From positions 142,233 through 206,232 of the forward strand of contig JBAZWL010000006.1 in the NCBI GenBank assembly GCA_041660405.1: 64,000 bases of DNA, in the 5' to 3' direction. This document shows, piece by piece, positions 51,347 through 59,749 of this stretch. The notes under the pieces were generated by a model that worked only from the letters and a program-made list of their open reading frames with translations, did not search any database and was not told the DNA's origin. Positions within the stretch are counted from its first letter, which is position 1. Each line of letters starts with the position of its first letter. A program made the position numbers and the translations under genes. The DNA is from Taibaiella sp041660405. Its GTDB lineage: Bacteria; Bacteroidota; Bacteroidia; Chitinophagales; Chitinophagaceae.

Positions 51347-52812
51347 AACATCTTCTTCACTTCAGCCTTCAAAACCTTGCCCATGGCATTACGTGGCAGT
51401 ATATCTACTGCAGCGAATTGCCTGGGCATTTTGTACGGAGCTAATTTGTCCTTTAACCAGATTTTTAATAAGGTATGATCAATATCGCCTACTATAGCCG
51501 CCGCTATAGTTTCTCCCCATTCTTCGCTGGGTAAAGCCACCACCGCACATTCCAGCACGTTATTATGTTCCAGTATCACATTTTCTATTTCCAATGCTGA
51601 TATTTTGTATCCTCCTGATTTTATGATATCACTTGAATTTCTGCCTAATATTTTATAATAATCATCTGCGTCGCGTTCTGCTATGTCGCCGGTTTTGAAC
51701 CAGTCTTCTTCAAACGATTTAGCTGTTTCTTCCGGCCTGTTCCAATATCTTTTAAATACAGTTTCCCCTTTGATGTATAACTCTCCCGATATATTGTTTT
51801 CCTGAATTTCTGATCCTCCTTCATCTACTATCTTTACAGAAACGAAAGGTAAAGGCTTGCCTACATAACCCGGTTTCCTCTCATCGTGCAAAGGATTAGA
51901 TAAAGCCATCCCGATCTCGGTCATACCATATCGCTCCAACAAAATATGGCCACTTATTTGTTTCCATTTTTCCAGGACCGTTACCGGCAACGCCGCCGAA
52001 CCGCTTACCATAAGCCGCATCTGTGACATACCTTTTTGCCATCTTTTTTGTTCACCTTCCGGCAATTGTTCAAAATGCTGGATGAGCTTATGATAGATGG
52101 TAGGTACGGCCATAAATAACGTCAATTCACCACTTGCCATTCTGGACGAAACAAAGCCGGGATCAAAACTGCTTTGCATTTCAAGCGTAGCACCATTATA
52201 TAAAGCACAGCAAGTAATATTGATTACACCATGTACATGGTGCATGGGCAACACATTCAGTATCCTGTCCTCTTTGTTCCATTCCCAGGCCTTACTTAAC
52301 GATTGCATTTGCTTATCCAACTGGCCATGTGTCATTACCACACCTTTGGGTTTGCCTGTAGTGCCGCTGGTGTATATCATCATACAATCATCTTCCCGAG
52401 TTATACCGGGTAATGCTGTATGGTTGTTTGTGGTATTCAGCAAAGCAGTCAGGGAAATACAAATATTGTTTGAGGCAGAGCAGGCTTCGGCTTTATCTTT
52501 TAAGGTATCATCATAGATTAATAATCCGCTGCCGGTATCTTCTAACAGATATTCAATTTCGCTCACCGTATGAGGAATATGAACGGGTACTGCTATTTTA
52601 CCGGCAAGCCATATGCCCCATTGAACTGCCACATAATTAAAACCGGATGGAATCAGAAACAATACCGGTTTGGCTGCTATTTGCATTCCGGCAATTTTAG
52701 CGGCTATGTGTAAAGCCTGATCCAATAATGTCGTATAAGAATAAGGCCCATCTTTATCTATTATAGCTGTTCGATTGGCAAATGTTTTACTTCTGGCAAT
52801 TATGGGGATCAT
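51343..52812 (-). CDS. Acyl-CoA synthetase (AMP-binding family)
   Basis: The 489-residue enzyme has the P-loop MIYTSGTTGKPKGVVMTHG, ERYGMTEIGMALSNPL, WFKTGDIAERD and the C-terminal Lys in PRNAMGKVLKAEVKK. It activates a carboxylate as an acyl-adenylate and then a CoA thioester. The size and motifs fit malonyl-CoA synthetase-like and fatty acyl-CoA ligases; the substrate is not certain. Stand-alone gene, convergent with ctaA, sharing the TTAA stop region. Confidence 0.88.
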   Translation of the reverse strand: MIPIIARSKTFANRTAIIDKDGPYSYTTLLDQALHIAAKIAGMQIAAKPVLFLIPSGFNYVAVQWGIWLAGKIAVPVHIPHTVSEIEYLLEDTGSGLLIYDDTLKDKAEACSASNNICISLTALLNTTNNHTALPGITREDDCMMIYTSGTTGKPKGVVMTHGQLDKQMQSLSKAWEWNKEDRILNVLPMHHVHGVINITCCALYNGATLEMQSSFDPGFVSSRMASGELTLFMAVPTIYHKLIQHFEQLPEGEQKRWQKGMSQMRLMVSGSAALPVTVLEKWKQISGHILLERYGMTEIGMALSNPLHDERKPGYVGKPLPFVSVKIVDEGGSEIQENNISGELYIKGETVFKRYWNRPEETAKSFEEDWFKTGDIAERDADDYYKILGRNSSDIIKSGGYKISALEIENVILEHNNVLECAVVALPSEEWGETIAAAIVGDIDHTLLKIWLKDKLAPYKMPRQFAAVDILPRNAMGKVLKAEVKKMF

Positions 52813-52965
52813 AAATTTTTATTTTGAATAGAGATATACCCGCTTTATTCTTGTTGTATACTGCAAATGTACAGTTTAGCTTATCTGTTTGTTAAACGCA
52901 CATATGCCGTTAGTTTTGAACATAACCTTAACCTGCGATTAACAGCCCTAAATAGGCTGTCTGTA

Positions 52966-52973
52966 TAACTTTG
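52966..52973 (+). promoter_or_regulatory. -7 element of the first DUF1573 gene
   Basis: TAACTTTG fits TAnnTTTG and lies 31 bases before the ATG at 53005. Confidence 0.55.
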
Positions 52974-53004
52974 TATTCAACAAAAAATAAAAATTGACTC
53001 TGTT

Positions 53005-53520
53005 ATGAAAAAGACTTTCCTCGCTGTTGCAGTAATCACACTTGCTTCTACAGGAGCTTTTGCCCAAGGCAAAAAGCTTCAACCTCAAAAAGCTGTGGCA
53101 ACTGAAAAATCAGCTGTAGTTACTACACCTCCGCCAGCTGTGCAGGCAGCAACACCAGCTGAACCTACAACTACTATCAAATTCAAAACTGAAACACACG
53201 ATTTCGGTAATTTACAGGAAGGCGATCCTGCAGAAGCAGAATTTGTATTTACCAATACCGGTAAAAAACCTTTAATCATTCAGAATGTACAGCCTGGTTG
53301 TGGTTGCACTACTCCTTTCTGGTCTAAAGATCCTGTTGCACCTGGTAAAACAGGCGTTATCAAAGCTGCCTACGGTACTAAAGGCAGAGTAGGTACTTTC
53401 AATAAAAACATTACGGTAACCTCAACTGCAGGTACTAACGTTATATACATCAAAGGAACTGTTGAAAAAGCTCCTGAAGGATCTGTTCCAGCGAACAATT
53501 CTATGATGAAAACCAACTAA
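53005..53520 (+). CDS. DUF1573 protein, exported
   Basis: The 171-residue protein has a signal peptide (about 1-20), a Pro/Ala-rich linker (about 25-52) and a DUF1573 domain with HDFGNLQEGDPAEAEFVFTN and NVQPGCGCTTPFW. This is an immunoglobulin-like beta-sandwich of the ASPM-SPD-2-Hydin type, common in secreted Bacteroidota proteins. It is a tandem paralogue of the next gene. Role unknown. Confidence 0.88.
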   Translation: MKKTFLAVAVITLASTGAFAQGKKLQPQKAVATEKSAVVTTPPPAVQAATPAEPTTTIKFKTETHDFGNLQEGDPAEAEFVFTNTGKKPLIIQNVQPGCGCTTPFWSKDPVAPGKTGVIKAAYGTKGRVGTFNKNITVTSTAGTNVIYIKGTVEKAPEGSVPANNSMMKTN

Positions 53521-53549
53521 GATAAAGCCTGTAACGGTATTATCTCAAG

Positions 53550-53596
53550 CCCAACACCTGCAAATAATAAGTGTATTTCTGCGGTGTTGGGTTTTT
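53550..53596 (+). terminator. Terminator between the two DUF1573 genes
   Basis: CCCAACACC at 53550-53558 pairs with GGTGTTGGG at 53583-53591, followed by TTTTTT. Confidence 0.8.
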
Positions 53597-53622
53597 TAAA
53601 ACTATTAAAATCAGAATAACAG

Positions 53623-54024
53623 ATGAAAAAAGTATTTGCGTCCATATTGCTGATAGCTGCTTCGGTAGTAGCAGTACACGCTCAGAAAGGAGCTAAGTTT
53701 GAATTTAAAGATAAGAACGATACCTACGATTTTGGTACGGTAAAAGAAGGGGAAAAAGTAGTACATGTTTTTGAATTCAAAAACGTAGGAGACCAGCCAC
53801 TACAGATACTTAAGGCTGAAGCAGGTTGTGGTTGCACTACACCCGAATGGCCTAAGACTCCCATTATGCCCGGTAAAACAGGTACGGTAAAAGTTACTTT
53901 TAATACAGCCGGCAAACCTGGCCCTGCTATAAAAGAAGTAACACTGAAATCCAATGCAGTATTGGCTGATAAATCTAAAGAACGCTATACACTTACCTTG
54001 AAAGGTAATGTTACTGCAAAATAA
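53623..54024 (+). CDS. DUF1573 protein, exported, second copy
   Basis: The 133-residue protein has a signal peptide (about 1-20) followed directly by a DUF1573 domain (YDFGTVKEGEKVVHVFEFKN, EAGCGCTTPEWPK). It lacks the Pro/Ala linker of the first copy. A terminator lies between them, so each is transcribed separately or by partial read-through. Confidence 0.88.
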   Translation: MKKVFASILLIAASVVAVHAQKGAKFEFKDKNDTYDFGTVKEGEKVVHVFEFKNVGDQPLQILKAEAGCGCTTPEWPKTPIMPGKTGTVKVTFNTAGKPGPAIKEVTLKSNAVLADKSKERYTLTLKGNVTAK

Positions 54025-54056
54025 TTTGATGATGTAGAACACACTCAATGAATTTT

Positions 54057-54081
54057 ACGGAGCAGCTGGCTCCGTTTTTTT
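54057..54081 (+). terminator. Terminator after the second DUF1573 gene
   Basis: ACGGAGC pairs with GCTCCGT around a 5-base loop, followed by seven T. Confidence 0.85.
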
Positions 54082-54125
54082 ATTTCTACCTTTTAACAAA
54101 ACCCAATGACCGCTATTTTTAATTA

Positions 54126-54176
54126 TCAAATCAGCACATTATCACATCATCAAATTATCAAATTGCCAAATTACCT
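54126..54176. repeat. Degenerate A+T-rich repeats upstream of eno
   Basis: Imperfect units such as ATCAAATTATCAAATTGCC are repeated directly before the eno -7 element. They resemble the repeats in the atp operon. Confidence 0.5.
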
Positions 54177-54184
54177 TATCTTTG
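54177..54184 (+). promoter_or_regulatory. -7 element of eno
   Basis: TATCTTTG followed by CGCAC lies 25 bases before the eno ATG and fits TAnnTTTG. Confidence 0.65.
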
Positions 54185-54209
54185 CGCACAAATTTCAAAA
54201 CATATTTTC

Positions 54210-55499
54210 ATGAGCTTTATTACTGACGTTTACGCCCGCCAGATACTCGATTCGCGAGGCAATCCAACTGTAGAAGTTGATATCTATACTGATAACGGTG
54301 CTTTTGGCCGTGCTGCTGTTCCTTCCGGTGCTTCTACCGGTGTGCACGAAGCAGTAGAATTACGTGATGGAGATAAAAAGAAATATCTGGGCAAAGGTGT
54401 ATTGAAAGCAGTGAAAAATGTAAATGAAACCATAGCAGAAGAGCTTTATGGCATGAGCGTAATGGATCAGGCCGGTATTGATAAAATGCTGATCGCTATT
54501 GATGGTACACCTAATAAATCCAAGCTGGGAGCCAATGCAATGCTTGCTGTAAGTATGGCTGTAGCTAAAGCTGCAGCAGAAGAAGCAGGTATGCCTTTGT
54601 ATCGTTATATAGGTGGTACCAATGCCAAAACATTACCTGTTCCGATGATGAATATCCTGAACGGTGGTGCCCATGCAGATAACAAAATTGACTTCCAGGA
54701 ATTTATGGTAATGCCTGTAGGCGCTTCTACTTTCAGTGAAGGGCTACGTTGGGGCGTGGAGATTTTCCATACTTTAAAAACAGTTTTAAAAGATAAAGGT
54801 TTCAGCACAAACGTGGGTGATGAAGGTGGTTTCGCACCGGATATCCAAAGCAATGAAGAGGCTATTGAAATTGTATTAAAAGCTATTGAAAAAGCAGGAT
54901 TCAAACCTGGTGACCAGGTGGCTATTGCTATGGATGCGGCCAACAGCGAATTGTACGATGCAAAGAGTAAAAAATATATTTTCCATAAATCAGACGGTAA
55001 GAAATTAAGTAGCGAAGAATTGGTAGAATATTGGGTAAAATGGTGTAAGAAATATCCGATTGTAAGTATTGAAGATGGTATGGCTGAAGATGATTGGAAA
55101 GGCTGGAAAATGTTGACTGATGCATTGGGTAAAAAAGTACAATTGGTAGGTGATGATCTTTTCGTAACTAATGTAGACCGCATTGAAAAAGGTCTGAAAG
55201 AAGGTGTAGCCAACGGTTTGCTGGTAAAGGTTAACCAGATTGGTACCCTTACCGAAACAATTGATGCGGTTACCATGGCACAGTTCAATCAATACAATAC
55301 TATTATGAGTCACCGTAGTGGTGAGACAGAAGATAATACCATTGCTGACCTTGCAGTAGCTTTGAATTGTGGTCAGATCAAAACCGGTTCTGCTTCCCGC
55401 AGTGATCGTATGGCTAAGTATAATCAACTTATCCGTATCGAGGAAGAACTTGGTAGCCTTGCTTATTATCCTGGCAAAAAACTGAAATTCGGTAAATAA
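54210..55499 (+). CDS. eno: Enolase
   Basis: The 429-residue glycolytic enzyme converts 2-phosphoglycerate into phosphoenolpyruvate. Motifs: ARQILDSRGNPTVEVD, PSGASTGVHEAVELRD, the metal ligands in IAMDAANSELYD, SIEDGMAEDDW and LVGDDLFVTN, the catalytic Lys in LLVKVNQIGTLTE, and the signature SHRSGETEDNTIADLAVAL. Length is normal for the family. It is transcribed alone from the element at 54177. Confidence 0.98.
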   Translation: MSFITDVYARQILDSRGNPTVEVDIYTDNGAFGRAAVPSGASTGVHEAVELRDGDKKKYLGKGVLKAVKNVNETIAEELYGMSVMDQAGIDKMLIAIDGTPNKSKLGANAMLAVSMAVAKAAAEEAGMPLYRYIGGTNAKTLPVPMMNILNGGAHADNKIDFQEFMVMPVGASTFSEGLRWGVEIFHTLKTVLKDKGFSTNVGDEGGFAPDIQSNEEAIEIVLKAIEKAGFKPGDQVAIAMDAANSELYDAKSKKYIFHKSDGKKLSSEELVEYWVKWCKKYPIVSIEDGMAEDDWKGWKMLTDALGKKVQLVGDDLFVTNVDRIEKGLKEGVANGLLVKVNQIGTLTETIDAVTMAQFNQYNTIMSHRSGETEDNTIADLAVALNCGQIKTGSASRSDRMAKYNQLIRIEEELGSLAYYPGKKLKFGK

Positions 55500-55519
55500 T
55501 ACTTCAGAAAGTATAAGCA

Positions 55520-55551
55520 AAAGGGCGTGATCATTATGATTCACGCCCTTT
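55520..55551 (+). terminator. Terminator of eno
   Basis: AAAGGGCGTGA pairs with TCACGCCCTTT around a 10-base loop, 20 bases after the stop codon. Confidence 0.85.
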
Positions 55552-55591
55552 ATATTATCAGGCAATTCAAGAGAAAGACTATTTTTGTTAC

Positions 55592-56486
55592 ATGAAAAAC
55601 TATAAACCTTTTTACCATTTACTGGCCGTCCTCATTTTCTTTGCGAGCTACAATAGCCATGCACAATTCAAAGAGAGTACAGACTACAATATCTGGTCAG
55701 CCAGGCTAGGCGATACTTTCAATATATATGGTCGAATGGCAAATATCCGAACGGAGCCCAATACTACGGCGGATATCCAGGATACGCTTATATGTGGATC
55801 AAAAGTGATCATTAAGGAACAAGGTACTGTATTGGAAAATATAAGAGGCATCTATGCGCCCTGGGTTATGGTGGAATATAATTCGCCTAATAATGGTCGG
55901 AAAGAAGGTTATGTATGGCTTGGTATGTTGGCGCTTGGTAGTTTTGAGAGAGGGGGGACCCGTTTTCTGTATGGTATTGAAAAACTCACTGCTGCNNNNN
56001 NNNNNTGCCAAAAATAATACAGATGAAGACTTTGTTCCGGCAGTATGGTATATTCATGTAAAGGCCATTGATAACAAAGGAAATATTCTGGACGAGAAGG
56101 AGGTGACTATGGATGGAATGGAAACATCGGTGAGCAGCGGCAAGTTATTAGGAGATATGGGGTTGAAGAATACAGAAGACATCATCCGCATAAACTTTGG
56201 TGGAGAGGCTTGTGGTATTCCCTCCTATTATTATTACTTCGGCTGGACGGGCAGTAAATTCCTCTCTTTGCCAGGTAAAATGGAAGTAAGTGATGCAGGC
56301 GTATTTTATCATACAGAAACCTTTTTATTCCCAAAAGAGCAGGGTGGGCAACCGGATAAAATTCTTAAACTCACCGAAGAAGGTGAAGCTGAAGATGAGA
56401 GATTGGATGGTGAACCCATATTTAAAGTCAAAAAGTCCAGAGAAGTATATACCTGGGATGGAGTAAAGGCAAAGAAAAAAATATAA
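55592..56486 (+). CDS. Exported SH3-like protein, broken by an assembly gap
   Basis: The gene starts with a signal peptide (about 1-25) and an SH3b-like domain (NIYGRMANIRTEPNTTADIQ ... GYVWLGMLAL). Ten N at 55996-56005 interrupt it, and the continuing frame (FVPAVWYIHVKAIDNKGN) lies in another phase, ending at 56486. If the true gap length is a multiple of 3, one frame of about 300 residues results. It is therefore an assembly gap, not necessarily a broken gene. Role unknown; probably periplasmic. Confidence 0.7.
55996..56005. other. Assembly gap of 10 N
   Basis: Exactly ten N is a common placeholder for a scaffold gap of unknown length. It lies inside a gene, so its true sequence is coding. 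Confidence 0.95.
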
Positions 56487-59400
56487 AAAGCAACCCGTTC
56501 ACATCGAACGGGTTGCTTTTTATTGATATCATCCCATTATTCAACAAAGGCAATGTCTCACTGGCACCCATATTCAGATAATGAGCTGTTTGCGTATCGC
56601 CAGCCAATTTTGCTACTTGATATAGCCTTTCCAATAGCCCCTGATCTCTTTGAAGATCGTTTATGGATGCATTTCTCTGTACTTCGCCGAGATCATTTAT
56701 CCATACCATATCTTGTCGCGCATTATCTGCTAGTATCCTTGCTATTACTGCCGCCTTTTCCAAAGCCCCCGCATGATAATATGCTTCAACCATGTAAAAA
56801 GACAGGTCATCATGTGGGTAAGACGATGGTGTAACGTTTTGCAGCATTTTATCCAATAACTGAATAGCCTCTTTCTTCCTGTTCATAGCAGATAAGCGAT
56901 CGGCAAGCTGTACACTGTTCAACCGGTAAGACATCAGCATCACCCTGTTCTTCTCATCGAAGTAAACATTCTTTTTATCGGCACCACCATATTGATATAG
57001 CGATGTAAAATACTGCAGACTTTTATTTACATTGATGTTGTTTACCTGTCGAACCGATTCATTGTAATCACTTTTGGTAAATGGTGCCAGCTTATACACG
57101 ATTCCTTCCATCCTCATGTAAGCACTTAGTCCAAGTACATCATCTCTGTTAGGGTAGCTGCCATTAAAGTATATAGGCCTCTTCCAGTTATTTTGTGCAT
57201 TGGCCGCAAGAATATTCATAATGGCTAATTCCTTCTTTTGCACACCATTTTCTTTAATGCTGAAATATATCCTGTTGCTGCTGTCTGCTATAATTGTAGA
57301 ATCTTGCAAAGCATGTGCTGGTAGCGGTAAAGAGAAATTCCTGGAAGGTAAAAAACTCACTCTTTTTCCCGCGTTGGTGCTCAGTTTATTCCGGTCATCT
57401 TTACTGGTTGTAAACGTGCAAATCTCATAAAGATCAAAATATCTGTCTTTCGGTATTTGAGGATGTTCATAGTACTGTACATAGTTATTGTTATCGCCCA
57501 TATAATCATCCCTTGACCAGATCATAGGTACTGCATCAGCATCATTCAATTTGTACCGGAGCTGATCTATATACCAATCTGCATTCAACAACTCGGTAAT
57601 GATTACCCGTACATCAGGCCGTACACCTTCTACTTCCTGCAGGTACCATAACGGATAGGTATCATTATCGCCCTGGGTAAACAAGATTGCATTGGGCTCA
57701 CAGGAGAGTAGGGTATTTCTGGCTGTAGCCTTCGCTAATGATTTGCCAGAGCGGTTATGATCATCCCATCCTTCTTTGGCCATTAGCGCAGGTACTGCTA
57801 GGAGGCATAGGCTAAACGCAGTAATTATGCTGGCATTTTTAAGGAACTTTCTAAATACTTTTTCCAGAAACAATACGCCCATACCAATCCATATGGCAAA
57901 TGCATACGTACATCCTGCAAAAGCATAGTCCCTTTCTCTTGGCTGTACAGGATTCATGTTAAGGTATAAGGCTATGGCTATACCGGTACAAAAGAAAAAT
58001 AATCCAATGACTAATGCGTCCCTTTTGTTTGACCTGATATGCCATATCATACCGAGCATGCCTAGTATTAAGGGCAGGCAATAAAATTCATTTCGGGCTG
58101 GATTATTTTTATAGGGAGCACTCATCAAATCAACATGTCCTGCACGCGAATGATCCAAAAAGGGAATACCGCTGATCCAGTTACCATTACGGGCTTCACC
58201 CTGGCCTTCAGCATCATTTTGCCTGCCGGCATAGTTCCACATAAAATACCGGAACCATAGCCAATTCATCTGGTAATTGAAGAAGAAAGAAAGATTATCT
58301 TTTGCAGAAGCTTTCTCATCTTTTCCAAGCCCTAAATAGTTGCGGTAAAATTCCTGATGGCTCGGTTCAAAATTATCCCAGATACGGGGGAATAGCCGCT
58401 GGTCGGAGCTTTCATAAGTATAATTTGATTTTTTACCTGCTTGTTTATAGCTATGCCCCTCGTCGTTTTCTTCAGGGTAATAAAATTTCTTTTCCTCCTT
58501 AACACCTGTAATTTCACTATCAAAATCCTGGCCATAGAGCAGGGGAGGGTGAATGTATTGTTCCCGCTGAACATAAGGTACCAGGCTGATAATATTGTCC
58601 GGATTGTTTACATCTACCGGTGTGTCAGCATTAGAACGTATAATAGGAATAGTATAGGACGAGAAGCCTATGATTATAAAAATAAGGCACAATGTGCTGG
58701 TGTGAAGCAAAGGCCGATTCTTCTTTTTTGCGAACAAAAGGCCCCAAATCAAAACACCAACGAGTAAGAACAAAAAAGTAAACGTGCCGGAATTAAAAGG
58801 TAATCCCAAACTATTTACAAAGAACAGCTCCAGCGCTGAAGCCATGATAGGTAAATATTGTATCACACCAAACTGTACCAAAGCGAGTATAAGGCAACCG
58901 GTAAGAAATGCAATGAAAATTCCCATACGGGTGGTTTTATATCTTCTGAAGTAATAAACCATGGCAATAGCCGGTATGGTAAGCAAGTTGAGCAGATGCA
59001 CACCAATAGATATACCCACAAGAAAGGCTATCAAAATCAGCCATCGGTCAGCATGAGGTTCATCGGCAATTTGCTCCCATTTTAATATAGACCAGAATAC
59101 AATGGCTGTGAAAAAAGATGATGTCGCATAAACTTCTGCTTCAACTGCAGAGAACCAGAAGGTGTCGGAAAAAATGTAGGTCAGTGCACCAATAATCCCG
59201 GCACACATTATAGGAATCAATTGTTTTTTATCAGGCACGGTATCTCTGCTTATCACCTTTTTAGCAAGCGCAGTAATAGTCCAGAAGAGAAAAAGAATGG
59301 TTAAGGCACTCGTCAATACTGACAGGATATTGATAGCGCAGGCGACAGTTGTTGATGGTTTGCCAAACCATGCATCGGTCCCGGCAAACAAAGCAAACAT

Positions 59401-59592
59401 TCTTTGCAGCAACATAAAAAACGGTGCTCCGGGAGAGTGCCCCACTTCAAGCTTGTAAGCGCAGGAAAGAAACTCCCCACAATCCCAAAAGCTTGCCGTG
59501 CGTTCCATAGATATAAAATAAACTACAAAGGCAATTACCACAAGTGCCCAGCCTGTAATGTTGTTGATCTTTTTATAATTCATGGTTTTCAT
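56428..59592 (-). CDS. DUF2723 membrane protein (TMEM260/GT117-like)
   Basis: The 1054-residue protein starts with a large membrane part (about 1-320 and 500-600, roughly 12 helices) containing FWDCGEFLSCAYKLEVGHSPGAPFF in parts (FWDCGEFLS, GHSPGAPFF), the DUF2723 signature with its Asp-Glu pair. A soluble C-terminal part with helical repeats follows. The family is related to protein O-mannosyltransferases, so glycan transfer in the envelope is likely. The frame continues through the hairpin at 56485-56521 and overlaps the next gene by 59 bases. Confidence 0.88.
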   Translation of the reverse strand: MKTMNYKKINNITGWALVVIAFVVYFISMERTASFWDCGEFLSCAYKLEVGHSPGAPFFMLLQRMFALFAGTDAWFGKPSTTVACAINILSVLTSALTILFLFWTITALAKKVISRDTVPDKKQLIPIMCAGIIGALTYIFSDTFWFSAVEAEVYATSSFFTAIVFWSILKWEQIADEPHADRWLILIAFLVGISIGVHLLNLLTIPAIAMVYYFRRYKTTRMGIFIAFLTGCLILALVQFGVIQYLPIMASALELFFVNSLGLPFNSGTFTFLFLLVGVLIWGLLFAKKKNRPLLHTSTLCLIFIIIGFSSYTIPIIRSNADTPVDVNNPDNIISLVPYVQREQYIHPPLLYGQDFDSEITGVKEEKKFYYPEENDEGHSYKQAGKKSNYTYESSDQRLFPRIWDNFEPSHQEFYRNYLGLGKDEKASAKDNLSFFFNYQMNWLWFRYFMWNYAGRQNDAEGQGEARNGNWISGIPFLDHSRAGHVDLMSAPYKNNPARNEFYCLPLILGMLGMIWHIRSNKRDALVIGLFFFCTGIAIALYLNMNPVQPRERDYAFAGCTYAFAIWIGMGVLFLEKVFRKFLKNASIITAFSLCLLAVPALMAKEGWDDHNRSGKSLAKATARNTLLSCEPNAILFTQGDNDTYPLWYLQEVEGVRPDVRVIITELLNADWYIDQLRYKLNDADAVPMIWSRDDYMGDNNNYVQYYEHPQIPKDRYFDLYEICTFTTSKDDRNKLSTNAGKRVSFLPSRNFSLPLPAHALQDSTIIADSSNRIYFSIKENGVQKKELAIMNILAANAQNNWKRPIYFNGSYPNRDDVLGLSAYMRMEGIVYKLAPFTKSDYNESVRQVNNINVNKSLQYFTSLYQYGGADKKNVYFDEKNRVMLMSYRLNSVQLADRLSAMNRKKEAIQLLDKMLQNVTPSSYPHDDLSFYMVEAYYHAGALEKAAVIARILADNARQDMVWINDLGEVQRNASINDLQRDQGLLERLYQVAKLAGDTQTAHYLNMGASETLPLLNNGMISIKSNPFDVNGLLFIFFSLPLLHPRYILLWTF
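56485..56521. terminator. Bidirectional terminator at the end of the gapped gene, inside the DUF2723 frame
   Basis: A perfect 16-base-pair stem (AAAAAGCAACCCGTTC with GAACGGGTTGCTTTTT) with a 5-base loop has A and T tracts on both sides. It is translated as IKSNPF-DVNGLLF in the DUF2723 frame. Confidence 0.88.
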
Positions 59593-59600
59593 ATTCAGAT

Positions 59601-59640
59601 TGTATAGTAGAGACGTGATGCATCGCGTCCCTACTATACA
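59601..59640. repeat. REP-like palindrome, copy 3
   Basis: TGTATAGTAGAGACGTGATG and CATCGCGTCCCTACTATACA form a 40-base palindrome with two mismatches and no loop. The core GAGACG/GCGTCCC recalls the copies at 19477 and 28574. It lies between the DUF2723 and HisKA genes. Confidence 0.85.
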
Positions 59641-59749
59641 AAACTAGGTATACAGCAAAGGCATCAGGGTTAATGCAAAGAGAACTGAGGTTAATTAAGG
59701 TTAATCGGAAGCCGTTTTGCAACATATATTGTAATTTGCAGGAGCATTT

